From an uncultured Holophagales bacterium (lineage in GTDB: Bacteria > Acidobacteriota > Thermoanaerobaculia > UBA5066), in assembly GCA_937864895.1 (NCBI GenBank), contig CALMDF010000092.1, positions 1 through 8,678 on the forward strand: a stretch of 8,678 bases of DNA, written 5' to 3'. The notes under the pieces are model-generated. The model made no database searches. It saw only the letters and a list, made by a program, of their open reading frames with translations, and had not been told where the DNA came from. Shown in pieces: positions 6,109 to 8,678 of the stretch; position 1 is the stretch's first letter, and every line of letters begins with the position of its first letter. The position numbers and the translations under genes were made by a program.

Positions 6109-8678
6109 TCACGACTCCCTCTGCGTGCCGGCTTGGGACTCGACGTTCGGGTCGCGCCTCGGTCCCGCGAAAAGGACGGGCACGAGGACGAGGTTCAGGA
6201 ACGTGGACGTCAGGAGCCCGCCGAGGATCACCTGCGCCATCGGGCTGTTGATCTCGTTGCCGGGTTTGCCGCCGCCGAGGACGAGCGGGACGAGGGCCAG
6301 GGCGGCGGTGAGCGCCGTCATGAGGACGGGCGCCATCCGTTCCTCCGACCCGCGGATGACGGCCTCGCCGAGCGGGACTCCCTCCGCGAGCGGCTGCTCG
6401 TAGCGGGAGGCGAGGAGGACGCCGTTGCGGGCCGCGACGCCGAAGAGGGTGAAGAAGCCGACGGCGGTGGCGATCGAGAGGACGCCCCCGCCCGCCGCGA
6501 CGGCGAAGACGCCGCCGATGAGGGCGAGGGGGAGGTTCACGAGGACGATCGCCGTGTGCCGGTGGCTCCGGAACGAGAGGTAGAGGAGGCCGTAGATGCC
6601 GGCGAGGGCGAGGAGCGAGAGGAGGAGGAAGAGGCGGGCGCTCTCGGCCGCCGCCTCGAACTGGCCGCCGAGCGCCATCCGGTAGCCCTGCGGCAGCTCG
6701 ACCGCGGCGGCGAGGGCCGCCCGCGCGCGCTCGACCGTGCCGGCGAGGTCGACACCGGCGACGTTCGCGGTGACGACCGCGACCCGCTCCACGTCTTCGC
6801 GCCGGACGATGGCGGGCCCGAGGTCGGACCGGACCTGCGCGACGTCGCCGAGGCGGACGAGCGATCCGTCTCCCGCGGGGACGGGAAGGCGCAGGAGCGC
6901 CTCCGGGTCGCCGCGAAGCTCCTCCGGGAACCGGACGACGACCCCGGTCGGAAGCCCCCGGTCGACGATCTCTCCCGCCTCGGTTCCCTGGAAGAGGGCC
7001 TCGACGGTCCGCGCGAACGACGCGGCGGCGATCCCGTGCCGGGCGAGGGCCGCGCGGTCCGGCTCGACGAGGAGCTGCGGCACGGCGGCCTGTTCCTGGT
7101 TCGAGACGTCGACGATCCCCTCGACGCCGCCGAGGGCCTGCTGCGCCCCGGCGGCGAGCTTGCGAAGGACGGAGAGGTCGGGGCCGTGGATCTTCACGGC
7201 GAGGTTCGACTTCGAGCCGGAGACCATGTGGTCGATCCGGTGCGAGATCGGCTGCCCGAACGTGACGTTCACGCCGGGGATCGAGGCGACCGAGCGGCGC
7301 ATCGCCTCGAGGAGCTCCTCCTTCGGCCGCCCGGGACGGAGGACGACCTCGATCTCGGCGCCGTTCACTCCCTGCACGTGCTCGTCCCGCTCGGCGCGAC
7401 CCGTGCGCCGGCTCGTCGAGACGACTTCCGGAAAGGCGAGGAGGGCCTCCTCCACCTGCCGGCCGATCGTGTCCGAGTCCTCGAGCGTGATCCCCGGGGC
7501 GGCGGCGAGCGCGACGGTGAGCGCCCCCTCGTTGAACGGGGGGAGGAACGCGCGCCCGAGGAAGGGGAGGACGGACGCGGCCGCGAGCGCGAGGACGACG
7601 GCGGCGACGACGACGGTCCGCCGCCGGGCGAGCGCCCAGCCGAGGGTCGGCCGGTAGAGCGCGTGGAGCTTCCTGAGGAGCCACGTCTCCTCGTCGGCGA
7701 GCGCCTTCGCCCGGGGCAGGAGGAGCGAGCAGAGGACCGGCGTCACGGTCAGGGAGACGACGAGGGACGCGGCGAGGGCGGTGACGTAGGCGAGGCCGAG
7801 CGGGCGGAGGAGGCGCCCCTCCATGCCGGGGAGGAAGAAGAGCGGGACGAAGGCGAGGAGGATGACGAGCGTCGCGAAGAGGATCGCGCCGCGGACCTCC
7901 GAGGAGGCCCGGAAGACGACCTCGAGCGACGGCTGCCGCTCCCCCTCGGGGAGCGCGGCGTTCTCGCGGAGGCGGCGGAAGACGTTCTCGACGTCGATGA
8001 TCGCGTCGTCGACGAGCGCGCCGATCGCGATCGCGAGGCCGCCGAGCGTCATCGTGTTCACGGTCGCGCCGAAGGCCGAGACGGCGAGGATCCCCGCGAG
8101 GAGCGAGAGCGGCAGCGCGAGCGCCGAGATGAGCGTCGTCCGGGCGTTCCCGAGGAACGCCACGAGAACGAGGACGACGAGGATCGCCCCGTCGCGCAGC
8201 GCGGCCGAGACGTTCCCGATCGCGACGCGGATGAAGTCGGCCTGCCGGAAGTTCTCCCGCTCGACCTTCACCCCCTTCGGAAGGCTCTTCTCGAGCTCCG
8301 CGAGCCGGCGGTCGATGTCGCGGGTGAGGACGAGCGTGTTCGCGTCGGGCTGCTTCTGGACGCTCAGGATCACCGCGGGACGCGCCCGGTAGGAGGCGGT
8401 CCCGCGCTTCGGCTCGGCCTCGACGCGGACCTCGCCGAGCTGGCGGACGGTGAGCGGCGTGCCGCCTTCGCGTCGGACGACGGCCGAGGCGAGGTCCTCC
8501 GCCGACCGGGCGCGCGAGAGACCCCTCACGAGGTACTCCTGCCCGCCGTCGACGTGGAAGCCGGCGGCCGGGCTGTCGCTCGCGGCCCGCAGCGCCGCGG
8601 CCACCTCGTCGACGCCGACGCCGTGGAGCGCGAGGAGGGCCGGGTCGAGGACGACGGCGAAGCGCTTGACGTCGCCGC
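6109..8678 (-). CDS. Heavy-metal efflux RND transporter permease, CusA/CzcA family (N-terminus outside the window)
   Basis: Inner-membrane, proton-driven pump subunit that works with a periplasmic adaptor and an outer-membrane channel to expel metal ions. The last 855 residues are visible; against a usual length of about 1,030-1,050, roughly 180 N-terminal residues including TM1 lie past the right edge. The frame is open to the edge and its first residues (GDVKRFAVVLDP) fit the family. Visible in order: porter domain, TM2-TM7 (about 160-370), a second periplasmic region opening with FLPPFNEGAL and containing TSRRTGRAERDEH, and TM8-TM12 (about 660-840). TM4 reads AIAIGALVDDAIIDVEN, matching CusA, whose Asp405 and Glu412 carry protons; CzcA has an extra Asp that is Ala here. 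The substrate cannot be fixed, and a CusA methionine triad cannot be confirmed. The gene appears undamaged. Confidence 0.93.
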   Translation of the reverse strand, partial: GDVKRFAVVLDPALLALHGVGVDEVAAALRAASDSPAAGFHVDGGQEYLVRGLSRARSAEDLASAVVRREGGTPLTVRQLGEVRVEAEPKRGTASYRARPAVILSVQKQPDANTLVLTRDIDRRLAELEKSLPKGVKVERENFRQADFIRVAIGNVSAALRDGAILVVLVLVAFLGNARTTLISALALPLSLLAGILAVSAFGATVNTMTLGGLAIAIGALVDDAIIDVENVFRRLRENAALPEGERQPSLEVVFRASSEVRGAILFATLVILLAFVPLFFLPGMEGRLLRPLGLAYVTALAASLVVSLTVTPVLCSLLLPRAKALADEETWLLRKLHALYRPTLGWALARRRTVVVAAVVLALAAASVLPFLGRAFLPPFNEGALTVALAAAPGITLEDSDTIGRQVEEALLAFPEVVSTSRRTGRAERDEHVQGVNGAEIEVVLRPGRPKEELLEAMRRSVASIPGVNVTFGQPISHRIDHMVSGSKSNLAVKIHGPDLSVLRKLAAGAQQALGGVEGIVDVSNQEQAAVPQLLVEPDRAALARHGIAAASFARTVEALFQGTEAGEIVDRGLPTGVVVRFPEELRGDPEALLRLPVPAGDGSLVRLGDVAQVRSDLGPAIVRREDVERVAVVTANVAGVDLAGTVERARAALAAAVELPQGYRMALGGQFEAAAESARLFLLLSLLALAGIYGLLYLSFRSHRHTAIVLVNLPLALIGGVFAVAAGGGVLSIATAVGFFTLFGVAARNGVLLASRYEQPLAEGVPLGEAVIRGSEERMAPVLMTALTAALALVPLVLGGGKPGNEINSPMAQVILGGLLTSTFLNLVLVPVLFAGPRRDPNVESQAGTQRES

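Noticed and set aside
6056..7684. A 542-residue open frame on the minus strand within the RND gene
   Set aside because: It is extremely Arg/Pro-rich and lies in another frame of the RND gene, whose own frame has full family similarity.

Overview
The window is GC-rich, and every protein gene I can support lies on the minus strand. Transcription therefore runs right to left: heavy-metal RND pump (entering from the right edge), Ser/Thr kinase-TolB gene, a tRNA 3' fragment with a terminator, a small V4R/DUF2378-like protein, phosphoglucomutase, and a gene whose start codon sits at the left edge. The kinase fused to a TolB-type beta-propeller, ending in a VVLNWFQEL-type tail, is typical of Acidobacteriota. 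I infer a member of that phylum or a relative; no marker gene confirms it.

Left part (1-2640). A strong Shine-Dalgarno and ATG point off the left edge, behind a leader that can fold into a long hairpin covering the Shine-Dalgarno. Next is a complete 546-residue phosphoglucomutase (pgm) with every catalytic loop intact and its own -35/-10 promoter just upstream. A 190-residue protein of unknown function precedes it.

Middle part (2600-3154). No protein gene is visible here. The stretch holds the 3' half of a tRNA, from the anticodon loop to an encoded CCA, followed on the same strand by a GNRA-loop terminator. The 5' half is missing. This is the arrangement expected at the far end of an element that integrated into a tRNA gene.

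Right part (3155-8678). The kinase-TolB gene is interrupted by one in-frame amber codon just before the catalytic HRD motif, and its DFG motif reads DFR, so it looks like a decaying kinase gene. Upstream of its start there is an in-frame echo of its own N-terminus and a 45-bp segment bounded by perfect 10-bp inverted repeats. The last gene is the C-terminal 855 residues of an HME-type RND efflux permease with an intact CusA-like Asp/Glu pair in TM4.

The pump and phosphoglucomutase are ordinary, apparently functional genes. The unusual material is concentrated between about 2940 and 6000: tRNA scar, broken kinase, duplicated kinase start and inverted-repeat segment. Together these suggest past insertion and recombination, not a single new functional system.
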